The notes under the pieces were generated by a model, which was given only the letters and a program-made list of their open reading frames with translations, was not told the DNA's origin and searched no databases. A DNA stretch of 64,000 bases from Bidens hawaiensis (lineage: Eukaryota; Streptophyta; Magnoliopsida; Asterales; Asteraceae): NCBI GenBank assembly GCA_021521415.1, contig JAIQDT010001733.1:515029-579028 (forward strand), given 5' to 3'. The position numbers were made by a program, and so were the translations under genes. Below are positions 34,319 to 44,792 of this stretch, in pieces (position 1 is the stretch's first letter; every line of letters starts with the position of its first letter).

Positions 34319-37300
34319 ATGCCTCCGCTATCTCGCCGATTTCAGAGAAGAGAAGCCTCGCGCATGCGTAGACAGCAACGTTCCCAAGAAATGGCCGCCG
34401 CAATAGCCCAAGCTTTGAGCCAAAATAATACCTCCAGTTATAACATTAAGTCCTTTAACGCGGGTAACCCTCCAAAGTTCACAGGTCTTGAAGGAGCCAC
34501 CGTGATGCTCCAGTGGCTTGAGAAGATAGAAAACACTTTCCTCCACACCCAATGCCCCTCAGACAGACGAACCCTGTATGCTTCCAGTGTCCTGGAATCC
34601 AGAGCGCTTACATGGTGGAATGGAGTAGCTCATGCGCGTGGCGCAGAGGCTGCTTCTAGCATGACATGGGAGGAATTCAAGGAAATTCTTACGCGAGAAT
34701 TCTGCCCTCCCAACGAAGTTAAGCGCCTGGAGGAGGAATTTTGGAATCTTAAGCAGTACAGCGGTGAAGCGCGCGAGTACGCGACGCGCTTCCATGAACT
34801 AAGCCTGCTTGTCCCTCACCTTGTTACCCCTTCCCGCCGAGCCATAGAGAAATTCCTTGGGGGTCTCCCCATGGAAATTCAAGATTCTGTATGGGCTAGA
34901 AACCCAGTTACCCTCTCTGACGCCATCGAGTTGGCCGCTGTGCTCAGCGACAACCATGTCAGAGCAGGAACCCTGTTCCTGCGGGGATCTGAGAAGACCA
35001 AACCCACCAAGACTGTCCCTGAACCAACAGAAACCAAACCTGAACCCTCAAACCGTAACAACCTCAAGCGCAGGCGCAAAGCCTATGCGCTTACCAACCC
35101 GCCCATTGCCCAGCAACCCATTTATCAACCTCCAGTTTACGCGCCTAACCCTCTGTCAGCCTACCCAACACCTCCTGTAGTCCACAACTATGCCTTAACC
35201 AATCCCGCACTCCCTGCCCCGCCACCTAAGAAACCTTACACAGGAAATCAACCCTTTTGCCCAACCTGTAGACTTCACCACCCAACCCAAACCCCGTGTC
35301 GACAATGTAACCGATGTGGCCGCGTTGGTCACTCTGCCGAATACTGTAGAGTCCCTCTCGCCAACCCAATTGCGCCAACACCACCAGTCTACCCGCAGAA
35401 CCCACAACCAACCTACCAAAACCCACGACCCAGGTCGTGCTATAACTGCGGTGATCCCAGTCATTTCCGGAACGCGTGCCCGAGACTACAAGTTCAGATT
35501 ACGCAAGCGAATCCGGTGAACCAGATTTCGAACCAAGTGACACGCGGACGAGCTTTTAACATAACCGCGCACCAAGCGCAAGCGAATAATGACGTAGTTA
35601 ATGGTACATTTTTACTTAACGGATTTTATGCTTCTGTACTTTTTGATACTGGCGCCGATCGAAGTTTTATCTCTCGCGCCTTCGAGCAGAAGCTTGCGCG
35701 ACGGCGCAACGATTTAAAAGAAGATTTTTCAGTTGAATTGGCTAACGGTGAAACTATTTTAATAAACTCTGTGATTAAAGATTGCACGCTTAACCTTAAC
35801 GAAAACGATTTTCTGATCGACCTCATCCCCATGCCTCTTGGAAGCTTTGATGTTATCATTGGTATGGACTGGCTTTCGCATAATCGCGCCGAAGTTATTT
35901 GCGCCAAGAAATTGATTCGCATACCTCGAGAGAATGGTGATCTTCACATCTACGGCGAAAAACCCTCCAGTGGTCTTAAGCTTATGTCTTGCGCCGAAGC
36001 CCAAAGACTCATGCGGAAGAAGTGTATTGCATTCTTAGCCCATGTGGTTAAACCTGCTAAAGAAAAGAAGCTTCGCGATATCCCTGTTGTGCGTGATTTC
36101 CCTGAAGTTTTTCCTGATGATCTTCCTGGTATCCCTCCCGCTCGTGAAGTTGAGTTCCGTATTGATCTTGTCCCTGGTGCTTCCCCCGTAGCTAAATCTC
36201 CTTATCGTCTTGCACCCGCTGAGATGCAAGAATTGGCAAGCCAACTTCAAGAGTTGACTGCTAAAGGATTCATTCGCCCTAGCTCTTCGCCCTGGGGTGC
36301 TCCGGTGTTGTTCGTTAAAAAGAAAGATGGATCGTTTCGCATGTGTATTGATTACCGCGAGTTGAACAAACTCACCATTAAGAACCGGTATCCCTTACCG
36401 CGTATTGACGACCTCTTCGATCAACTCCAAGGTGCCTCTTGTTTTTCCAAGATCGATCTCCGCTCTGGCTATCACCAGTTGCGCATCCGCGATGAAGATG
36501 TTCCGAAGACTGCTTTTCGAACTCGTTATGGCCATTTTGAATTCTTGGTCATGTCCTTCGGTTTAACCAACGCACCCGCCGTTTTCATGGATCTAATGAA
36601 TCGGGTGTGTAGGCCTTTCTTGGATAAATTCGTGATTGTGTTTATCGATGATGTTTTGGTGTATTCTAAGACCAAGGCCGAGCATGAGCAACATCTTCGG
36701 TTGGTGTTGCAAAAGCTTCGAACCGAGCAGCTCTATGCTAAGCTTTCCAAATGTGAATTCTGGTCTGATGAAGTACAGTTTCTTGGTCATGTTGTAAACA
36801 AGATGGGTATCCATGTCGACCCATCCAAAATTGAAGCAATCAAGAACTGGATTACGCCATCCTCTCCCTCTGAGATCCGTTCCTTTCTGGGCCTAGCTGG
36901 TTATTACCGGCGTTTCATTTCGAACTTCTCAAAGATCGCTTTGCCTTTAACAGCTCTAACGCACAAAGGTAAACCGTATATTTGGGGCTCGAAGCAAGAA
37001 GAAGCCTTTCTATCGCTCAAGCGATTGTTGTGTGAAGCTCCTGTTCTTGCGCTACCTGAGGGTAATGATGATTTTGTCGTGTACTGCGATGCCTCCAACC
37101 AAGGTCTCGGTTGTGTTCTTATGCAACGAGGCAAGGTTATCGCTTACGCATCAAGGCAACTTAAGGTTCATGAAATGAATTATACAACTCACGACCTCGA
37201 ACTTGGTGCAGTTGTATTTGCCTTAAAGATCTGGAGACACTACCTTTATGGTACTAAGTGTATCCTCTACACTGACCATAAAAGCCTTCAGCATATCTTT

Positions 37301-38929
37301 GACCAGAAGGAACTTAACATGAGACAACGCCGATGGAACGAACTCATCAGCGATTACGATTGTGAGATCCGGTATCATCCTGGTAAGGCTAATGTGGTAG
37401 CCGATGCGCTCAGCCGAAAACCCTGCCAGCTTAACTGTATCTTGCCGCGCACCCAGCTTCACTTCGCGCCGATTCAAAGCAACCTTGAATCGCGTATTCG
37501 TGACGCGCAGCGCGCATCCATCAGTAATGGTAACCTTCGCGCCAAGTTAGCGTGTGGCGCGGAAGCACACTTTGTCCCTAATCTGAGTGGAATTCTCTGC
37601 TATCTTAATCGCATCTGGATTCCCTTTGATGAGAATCTTCGCGTTGATATCCTGAGTGAGGCGCATAAATCTCGGTATTCTATTCATCCTGGCGCTAATA
37701 AGATGTACAAGGATTTGCGCATTACTTATTGGTGGCCCGGTATGAAAAAGGATATTGCTGTGTTCGTAGCTAAATGTCTGACTTGTTCTAAAGTGAAAGC
37801 TGAACACCAACGCCCATCTGGTTTGCTCGAACAACCTGAAATTCCTACGTGGAAATGGGAATGTGTAGCGATGGACTTTATTACCAAGTTACCTTTGACA
37901 GCAAGCAAACATGATAGCATTTGGGTAATTGTGGATCGTTTGACTAAGTCTGCTCACTTTCTGCCCATTCGTGAAAACTACCGTGTTGAGCATCTCGCGC
38001 AGCTTTATGTGAAGGAAATTGTCTGCCGCCATGGTACTCCTTTGAGCATCATATCCGATCGCGATGGCCGTTTTATATCTCGCTTTTGGAAATCTCTCCA
38101 ATCTGCGCTAGGAACTCGTTTGGACATGAGTACGGCATATCATCCTCAGACTGACGGTCAGTCTGAGCGAACTATTCAAACTCTTGAGGATATGCTCCGA
38201 TCTTGTGTTCTTGATTTTGGAGGTAATTGGGATTCACACCTGCCTTTGATCGAGTTCTCTTATAATAACAGCTATCATTCCAGTATCGGTATGGCCCCAT
38301 TTGAAGCGCTTTACGGTCGTAAGTGCCGCTCCCCGATCTGTTGGAGCGAAGTGGGTGAAACTCAAATCACAGGACCCGAACTTGTTCAAGAGACAACCGA
38401 TAAAATCGCCAAGATCCGTGATCATCTGCTGACTGCCAGAAGCCGACAGAAGAGTTACGCAGATCGTAGGCGGAAGCCTCTCGAATTTCAAGTTGGTGAT
38501 CTTGTTCTCCTCAAAGTGTCGCCTTGGAAAGGTGTTGTCCGCTTTGGGAAGAAAGGTAAGCTTGCTCCTCGATATGTTGGACCATTTAAGATTCTCGCGC
38601 GTGTAGGAAAAGTTGCCTACAGACTTGACCTGCCACCCGCTCTCAGTAATGTGCATCCAACGTTCCATGTATCCAATCTCAAGAAGTGTTTAGCTGACGA
38701 GAACCTTCACATTCCACTTGATGAAGTTCAAGTTGATGAAACTATGCATTTCGTTGAGAAGCCTGTTGAGATTATGGATCGCGAGGTTAAGCAAACCAAG
38801 CGCAGTCGTATCCCTATTGTTAAAGTTCGCTGGGAGTCCAAGCGCGGAGCCGAGTTTACATGGGAAAGGGAAGATCAAATGAAGATCAAGTACCCGCACC
38901 TGTTCTCTGCGCAACCTACTTCGAGATAA
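34319..38929 (+). CDS. chromovirus gag-pol polyprotein, unit 2
   Basis: A 1,536-codon open frame with the same domain order and catalytic residues as unit 1: two CCHC knuckles, DTGA protease, IDD reverse transcriptase, RNase H, HHCC and DDE integrase, chromodomain. The protein reads the same as that of unit 1. In DNA I found one synonymous change, a CTG leucine codon in unit 1 against TTG here just after the IDD motif (36,655). The leader upstream differs from unit 1 by 33 bp in length. Expression would start in the central LTR and could end in LTR 3, so this unit is potentially autonomous. Confidence 0.95.
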   Translation: MPPLSRRFQRREASRMRRQQRSQEMAAAIAQALSQNNTSSYNIKSFNAGNPPKFTGLEGATVMLQWLEKIENTFLHTQCPSDRRTLYASSVLESRALTWWNGVAHARGAEAASSMTWEEFKEILTREFCPPNEVKRLEEEFWNLKQYSGEAREYATRFHELSLLVPHLVTPSRRAIEKFLGGLPMEIQDSVWARNPVTLSDAIELAAVLSDNHVRAGTLFLRGSEKTKPTKTVPEPTETKPEPSNRNNLKRRRKAYALTNPPIAQQPIYQPPVYAPNPLSAYPTPPVVHNYALTNPALPAPPPKKPYTGNQPFCPTCRLHHPTQTPCRQCNRCGRVGHSAEYCRVPLANPIAPTPPVYPQNPQPTYQNPRPRSCYNCGDPSHFRNACPRLQVQITQANPVNQISNQVTRGRAFNITAHQAQANNDVVNGTFLLNGFYASVLFDTGADRSFISRAFEQKLARRRNDLKEDFSVELANGETILINSVIKDCTLNLNENDFLIDLIPMPLGSFDVIIGMDWLSHNRAEVICAKKLIRIPRENGDLHIYGEKPSSGLKLMSCAEAQRLMRKKCIAFLAHVVKPAKEKKLRDIPVVRDFPEVFPDDLPGIPPAREVEFRIDLVPGASPVAKSPYRLAPAEMQELASQLQELTAKGFIRPSSSPWGAPVLFVKKKDGSFRMCIDYRELNKLTIKNRYPLPRIDDLFDQLQGASCFSKIDLRSGYHQLRIRDEDVPKTAFRTRYGHFEFLVMSFGLTNAPAVFMDLMNRVCRPFLDKFVIVFIDDVLVYSKTKAEHEQHLRLVLQKLRTEQLYAKLSKCEFWSDEVQFLGHVVNKMGIHVDPSKIEAIKNWITPSSPSEIRSFLGLAGYYRRFISNFSKIALPLTALTHKGKPYIWGSKQEEAFLSLKRLLCEAPVLALPEGNDDFVVYCDASNQGLGCVLMQRGKVIAYASRQLKVHEMNYTTHDLELGAVVFALKIWRHYLYGTKCILYTDHKSLQHIFDQKELNMRQRRWNELISDYDCEIRYHPGKANVVADALSRKPCQLNCILPRTQLHFAPIQSNLESRIRDAQRASISNGNLRAKLACGAEAHFVPNLSGILCYLNRIWIPFDENLRVDILSEAHKSRYSIHPGANKMYKDLRITYWWPGMKKDIAVFVAKCLTCSKVKAEHQRPSGLLEQPEIPTWKWECVAMDFITKLPLTASKHDSIWVIVDRLTKSAHFLPIRENYRVEHLAQLYVKEIVCRHGTPLSIISDRDGRFISRFWKSLQSALGTRLDMSTAYHPQTDGQSERTIQTLEDMLRSCVLDFGGNWDSHLPLIEFSYNNSYHSSIGMAPFEALYGRKCRSPICWSEVGETQITGPELVQETTDKIAKIRDHLLTARSRQKSYADRRRKPLEFQVGDLVLLKVSPWKGVVRFGKKGKLAPRYVGPFKILARVGKVAYRLDLPPALSNVHPTFHVSNLKKCLADENLHIPLDEVQVDETMHFVEKPVEIMDREVKQTKRSRIPIVKVRWESKRGAEFTWEREDQMKIKYPHLFSAQPTSR

Positions 38930-38963
38930 ATTTCGGGACGAAATTTCTTAAAGTAGGGGAGAC

Positions 38964-41011
38964 TGTGACATCTGCCCCGATCCGACCCGACCCAGGTACC
39001 CGTTTCTCTGACCCGATCTCTTTCTTTTATGATTTAGTATTTATTTATACTTATATTTTACTTTTAATAATAATAATATATTTTCCTTCCCGCCTCTCTC
39101 TCTCTTTCTTTCCGCCGTTCCGTCCCTCTCCTTTTCTCTCTTTCCGCCTTCTTTTCCCTCTTGTCGCCGTCCCGCCCTTACGCCTTGTTTCCCTCCTTTT
39201 TCTTCTAACTCTTTGCTTGTCCTTTGTTCCTTCCCGCCTAAGGTTGTCTGCGCAGCTCCACGCGCCAGACCCCTTACAAGGAATCCTGCGTGAAGACCAC
39301 CTGTTACAGCGATACGCGAGACGAACTCTTCTCGCAGCGCGCTAAGAATTGTAATTCTTCTCGCAGCGCACTAAGAACGGTAGTTCTTCCCGCGACGCGC
39401 TAAGGATTTATAGTTCTCGCAGCACGCTAAGAATCGTAGTTCATCCCTCGACGCGCGAAGAATTATAGTTCTTCCCGCGGCGCGCTAGGAATTTTAGTTC
39501 CTCCCGCGGCGCGCTAAGAAATGTGATTCTTCCCGCGACGCGTTAAGGTTGGTTCTGTCTGCCTTCGCGCTCGCGCACTTTTGCCTTCGCGCTCCAGCCT
39601 TCTCGCGCTAAACCCTTTGAGTTTTTCTTCTGTTTAATCTAGCCGTTGCTTTTGTGTTGTCTTATCTTTTGTGCTGTTGACCTAATCTGCTTTGTCTGAA
39701 AAGTTACTTTCGGCGCAGCATGCGCGCCAACCCCATTGGTTGGCAGATAAAGTGACTGACATAATCTTTTGAGATCTGCTTTTGCCATGCTTGACCAGTA
39801 CCTTTTCTGACACCTCCCATGCCTGTTTACTGTTCCCTGACAGCTTTATCTTGCCCCCTGCAGCTGCCATATCTCTTGATATCTTTTACTTGCTTTTGAT
39901 ATCTTTTGTTATCTTTTGTTTTGTCTTGTTCTGTTTGTCTTGGAACCTTTTCCCCTTTTTCTGGATTTATGTCTCCTAGGGTTTTCCTATAAATAATAAT
40001 CTTATTTTTCTTAACACTACACACACAAAACACTTAATCTCTCTTATTCTCTCTTGCTCCTTGCTCTCTCTGCCGCCCTCTCTCTGCCTCCGTCTTCCTT
40101 CCTGTTCTGCCCTGCTTTTCCGGTAATATATATATATATAATAATTTACTTATGCAAACTTATAATCTAGACTTAAAACAGATCATTAAAACGATAATCT
40201 TTAATTATAGGTTAACTTGTGCTTTTTTTTAAAGTTGGTTCTTGCTTTATCTTACACCGCATCGTTTATCAAGTGAGTAATCTCGTACCTAATCCCTTTT
40301 TATTTTTAATGTTTTGGGATGTTCATGTGTTCATACAAACTTAGAGTCTTAAACTTGTTTATGAACTTTAGTCGCGCAGTATCCCATGTGTTGAGGACGT
40401 TTACTTGGCTGTTTATTTGTATGTGTGTATCATTAACCGCTTTGTTCGGCCTATTCCGAAGTTTTCATGGATCCATTAGATGAACACGGGAGACCTATCG
40501 TTTACGGTTTTCTTTGTTTACACTTGCACAGATGTTTTCTCGTTTTTGTGCTCAATTGGGAGCACGGATTGAACTATGAACTATGAGCTATGATCTATCT
40601 AGGCTTGATCACAATCTGATTGCACCCTTGTTAAACACCAGACATACACGTGTTGCGCGCAGATTTATTGTTATCTATGTATTGTATTAAACTTGATTTC
40701 TCACCAACACGCAAGTGTTTGACGTTTATTTTAACACATGTTCAGGTTTGCAGTAGCTGTTTTGGAGCTTGTGGACACATAGGATGTTTTTACTTTTGGA
40801 CCTAGATTAAAATGTATCAAGACAAGTTATTGCTGTTCGAATATTTTGATTTATAATATATTGATTTATGTTGGTTTATTTATATCTTATGTATACGTTG
40901 CGCATGCGTGAATGAATATATTTATTAAATATTGACACCCAATAGTGTCACGAGTAATGAAACAATATGTGGCGCCCCGATGTATAATCCGCCTTTGGTC
41001 GGGGTGTTACA
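38964..41011 (+). repeat. chromovirus LTR 3
   Basis: 2,048 bp, ending TGTTACA next to the right-hand gaacc duplication. The last part (GCGCCCCGATG... CTTTGGTCGGGGTG) resembles the end of the solo LTR at 51,978-54,549. Confidence 0.95.
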
Positions 41012-41016
41012 GAACC

Positions 41017-42134
41017 GCCATAGCCAACTGATGGTGTGGGTACAAGTGGGTTTGGAGGGAGTGGTCCTGAAGTTTGAACCTTGAGATCCCTTCCCACCGT
41101 TAGGATAGATTTATATTTCCGTAGGCGGGTAGATACCCGGCCATTCTTGTAATGTTTGAATTTTTTATGAAATATAAATGTTTGTGCGGGTAGAACCGCC
41201 ACTTTTACTGGATGACTTGCTTTATAAACGTTATATGACTTGCTCATGCATATTATAGCTTAATTTGGCACTTGTTTTGCCGCATAAACAATATATGATT
41301 CGCTCGTGCATACTTTAGTTTAACTTAGCAATTTTCCAAGTGTTTTGAGTAAGTTAACCGTTCGACGCGCGGTTGTCAATAGGTTAGTGTTCAGTTTCCT
41401 CTATCATGATTGTGCGGGTAGGACCGTCACTTTCATTTAGTGGGATGACCAATCCTCACCTATAACTGACCTGCGTGAAGGTTTGCCGTTTTTTGTGTTT
41501 ATGCGGGTTTTGCCGCCGTCCACACGCAACGACTTCCCCACTTATTTATGCGGTGAATACCGGCATATCAGTGTTTTGAATAAGTTAAACCTTTCGACGC
41601 GCGGTTGTTAATAGGTTAATGTTCAGTTTCCTCTATCATGATTGTGCGGGTAGGACCGTCACTTTCATTTAGTGGGATGACCAAACTTTACCTATAACTG
41701 ACCTGCGTGAAGGTTGTCCTCATCTCTTAGAAATTTTTGCCGCTTTTTTGTGTTTATTCGGGTTTTGCCGCCGTCCACACGCAACGACTTACTTCCCCAC
41801 TTATTTATGCGGTGAATACCGGCATATCAGTGTGGAAAGTTCATAAGTATAAATGTAAGACCATCAGCGTCAATGTGATAAGGATAATCATTTCCATTAG
41901 AAGTGGCTCTGGGCCTTTTCTTTACAAGTTTGGAATTGATCTACATGCAGCATGTGTAATTGAGCTCCCTTCCATGTTCTTGGGATGGGAGTGTCATCGA
42001 GCCTTTCGAGCCGATATGTACCTGGTTCGGAATCTCGTTGTTTACGCAGTATGTAGTCTCCAACATTGAAGCTGTAGTTTCATTCGTGTTTTCCTCAACT
42101 GGGGTTCTACACGCATTAGCCTGCTCAGCGTTCA
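41017..42134. other. non-coding interior of the Tat-like element with a ~240-bp tandem duplication
   Basis: The first bases complete the antisense gene (stop at 41,021-41,023), and its 3' UTR probably follows on the plus strand. Two tandem copies of about 240 bp (roughly 41,339-41,567 and 41,570-41,833) share CGACGCGCGGTTGT, TTCAGTTTCCTCTATCATGA and TTTTGCCGCCGTCCACACGC. Between gag and the antisense gene, where pol would lie in an autonomous relative, there is no polymerase sequence. Confidence 0.7.
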
Positions 42135-43665
42135 TTACGCCACGAGGTGCGTGAGTTTCCCATCTCTGACAAATGCTTCGACGATGTCCTTCAAGTCTAA
42201 GCATTCATCGGTGGTGTGGCCTCTTGTCCTGTGGAAGTCACAGAATTTGCTTTGATCAGCGTTTGGACGCTGTAGGATAATTGGAGCCTCTGGCCATGGG
42301 AGCCTCTCGGTGGCGAATATCTCGGTGACGCTTTTGGTGAGTGGCGTCCATCTGAAGTTCCGGTTCGACTGCATGTTATCCTTTCCGCCTAACCGAGGGC
42401 GAGAGCTGGATGAGGTGTCAAAGTTTACCCTTGACTACCAAATGCCTAGCTTCCTCTTTTTGTTTAGTCGGGCGGTGAGGACGTTGTTTTCTCTTGTTTT
42501 CTGGATGTAGAGGTTTGTGCTCTGGGGAAGATCTCTACCCAGTTGCTTTTCCGTTTCCGCGAAGCGTTTAGCTGCTGTCATGATGGCATCCCACGTGGAT
42601 GGCATGCCGTCTTTACCCGTTAAGGTGCAGATGAGCTCTGGGTCCTTCGCGCCCTGGATGAAAGCAGCGCGAACAAGATCTTCGCTAATAGTGCCCAGAC
42701 TTAGCTTCTTTGAATTGAAGCGCGTGATGAAGTCTAGTAAAGACTCATCTTCCTCTCGGATGCAGTTGAGGATCGTCCATTGCTCTTCGGTATACTTTCT
42801 TTGTTGACTGAAGTGTTGGCTGAACTTTTGCTGGAAGTCCGCCCAATCGTAGATGTGGTGGACCGGTAGACGGTCAAACCACGCTCTGGCTGCTTCAACC
42901 AGCGTCATCTGGAACATATAACACCACGTGGGTTCCGTCCAGTTGCTGACGGTTGCCCCCGCTATGAATCTGTTCAAATGATCGTCTGGGTCGGATATAC
43001 CATCATAAGTGCCGATGTTGGACATCTGTTTGGCACTTCTCGGGGCGATTGCTTCCGCAATGTCCCTTGCAAAATTGGACGTTCCCGCATTTGCAGCAGT
43101 TGGTCTAAAGGTTTTGGAGAAGTCACGTGGGTTTCCACCCGCGTTTTTTGGTTTGAAGGTTTCTCTAAAATTCCTTCTCGGTTGGAAGTCCGTTTCCTTA
43201 CGCTTCCCTTTCGCCCTATGGCGAGGGTTTGCGTCGCTGTCGGATTCCTCCTGATCATCATCCCAGTACTCGCACTCATTGCTCATGTTGAGCTGTTGTC
43301 GAGTGCTTCCGAATTCGTCAGCCTGTTGGAGTGAACGTAAGCGTTCATCCAACTCAGCTTGGAATTCCCTCTGAAGTGCCTCCGCCCACGCTTTAACTTG
43401 ATCAAGTGTTTGGGGGGGGGAGCCTCGTCTGTTGACTCCAACTGGGTATCGGTGAATCCCAGGGGGAGATTGTTTACTGCACTTGCCCCAGCTCGGGTAA
43501 CCGGGTTAGTGTTCGTAAAATTTACTGCACTTGCCCCGGCTTCGGTAACCGGGGTAGTGTTCGTAAAATTTGTGTACTCGCCGGTGTTCCCCCAGTAGCT
43601 GGGGTTGTGGTTACCGGGGTTTCTTGGTCACTCGCTGGCCTTGGCACCGGAGTAACCTTAACCAT
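42135..43665 (-). pseudogene. gag of the Tat-like element, broken
   Basis: Minus-strand reading from an ATG at 43,665, shortly after the PBS, to a TAA at 42,137. The central part has the retrotransposon gag domain (HLNRFIAGATVSNWTEPTWC, ARAWFDRLPVHHIYDWADFQ, QHFSQQRKYTEEQWTILNCI). The end has a CDFHRTRGHTTDEC knuckle-like motif of the CX2HX4HX4C type seen in Tat-lineage gag. The N-terminal part is low-complexity with a short tandem repeat. It is broken by one likely frameshift near 43,585, one at a run of nine C near 43,412-43,420, and one in-frame TAG at 42,435-42,437. It therefore cannot make full-length gag as it stands. Confidence 0.8.
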
Positions 43666-43715
43666 CTTTCCAGAAGTTTTGAAAAAACTGAAAAAGAATA
43701 AGTTCTAGCTTTTAT

Positions 43716-43730
43716 GCACGGATGGCGCCA
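43716..43730 (-). promoter_or_regulatory. primer binding site of the Tat-like element
   Basis: TGGCGCCATCCGTGC on the minus strand starts one base after the LTR end. TGGCGCC is the usual start of PBS sites in Tat-like elements, but I could not assign the tRNA. Confidence 0.6.
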
Positions 43731-43731
43731 A

Positions 43732-44792
43732 TGAAGAAACACTAGGTGACCCCGGCAGATTACGGATAACCTGGGGGTTAAATAGATGTTTCCCACGAGG
43801 GTTAGGTTCGGCAAAGATGGTTATTCTTCTAATGACCTGCAAAACAGACACCGTGAGCTCGTCACTGAGAAGGGGGGGTACCTCCTTGTGACCACCCTCC
43901 GGCGTGAGAATCAGACTAGATTGCTCTTGAATATAAGTGTATACTAAGAGAAATGACTAGAGCAAATATCAGATAATATATGAAGATATAAGATAAGATA
44001 AGATATGATACCGTTCCAAGGTGTTGGAGTATTTATAGCCGAAGGTAGGTGTCCAAGAAGGTACAGCCGGCTGTATTATATTCCTTTTCTACCAACTGTG
44101 GGCTACGCACGTGCCGTGCTGGTGGTTGGTGGGTAGGCAGCGGCTGATAGTGACATGGCCGGCTGTGTACTATTCCTTTTCCACCAACTGCAGGCTATGC
44201 ACGTGCCACGACAAGGGTTGGTGAGTAGGCAGCGGCTGATAGTGACATTAAGTACTAGAGCGTGCTGCTCGTCGTACTGTTGTCAGTGAGCTGTCGCAGC
44301 TTTGGTCAGATCTTTTGTCCATACCTTGGCAGGTATAGTACAAAAGATCCTCCAGTAGCGTACGGACTGGCTCATTTGGGCGGGAGTATTCCCGGATTTG
44401 GGCGGGAGTATTCCGGCTTGCTCATTCCTTCTTCAGGTGACATTACTGAATTATTTGAGAGTTAGTGCCTTGTGCGCGTAGCCTTGCTGCGCGGGTAGCC
44501 TTCCCTGATGGCTAGTATCCGTAGCTGCGGGAACAGGCGGAGTACGTAACCATTGGGAGGCTTTTCCTGCGGGAACAGCTTGCGTACTGCGCGTAAGGAC
44601 GTCGCGTCTCTGAGCATGGTTAGTCCTGCGGATCCAGTTGGTCTTTGCGCAGACGTCCCTCAGGAGTCTTGCGAGTTCAACTGCGCAGGCGTCTATGTTT
44701 AAGGTGAGTCTTGCGGGTCCAACCGCGCAGACGTCCCTGTTCAAGGTGAGTCTTGCGGGTCCAACTGGGCTCTGCTGGGACCTACCTCTTCA
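43732..44792 (-). repeat. LTR of the Tat-like element (5' LTR)
   Basis: 1,061 bp, TGAAGA...TCTTCA. A minus-strand TATAAATAC at 44,037-44,029 would drive gag. It has the same internal 93-bp duplication with G-box cores as the other LTR. Confidence 0.9.

Larger units (their letters stand above)
24233..41011 (+). mobile_element. tandem chromovirus array, LTR-internal-LTR-internal-LTR (Tekay/Del-type Ty3/gypsy)
   Basis: Three LTRs (24,233-26,282, 31,616-33,663, 38,964-41,011) enclose two internal regions of 5,333 and 5,300 bp. Each internal region starts with a TGGTATCAGAGC primer binding site complementary to initiator tRNA-Met and ends with a purine tract. The central LTR serves both as 3' LTR of the first unit and 5' LTR of the second. 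One pair of 5-bp TSDs surrounds the whole array, so there was one insertion, later extended by unequal LTR-LTR recombination. Both gag-pol ORFs are open. The C-terminal chromodomain and integrase type place it with the Tekay/Del chromoviruses. Confidence 0.95.
18924..44792 (-). mobile_element. non-autonomous Tat-like Ty3/gypsy element with antisense gene, containing a nested insertion
   Basis: The ends are direct repeats of 1,063 and 1,061 bp with TGAAGA...TCTTCA termini. Orientation is minus: next to the right LTR is a PBS-like TGGCGCC (43,730 downward) and next to the left LTR a purine tract (19,997-19,987 read on minus). Order on the minus strand is LTR, PBS, gag, a 1.1-kb repeat region, an antisense gene, purine tract, LTR. 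No protease, reverse transcriptase, RNase H or integrase of this element is present, so movement would need proteins from a relative. The gag type and antisense ORF match Tat-lineage elements (Grande, RIRE2, Ogre relatives) and the TR-GAG class. The interior is interrupted at 24,233-41,011 by a younger chromovirus array. Confidence 0.85.

Noticed and set aside
40948..41247. Minus-strand 99-codon frame across the right end of LTR 3
   Set aside because: It spans the LTR/host junction with no domain and is explained by LTR sequence and antisense gene 3' UTR.
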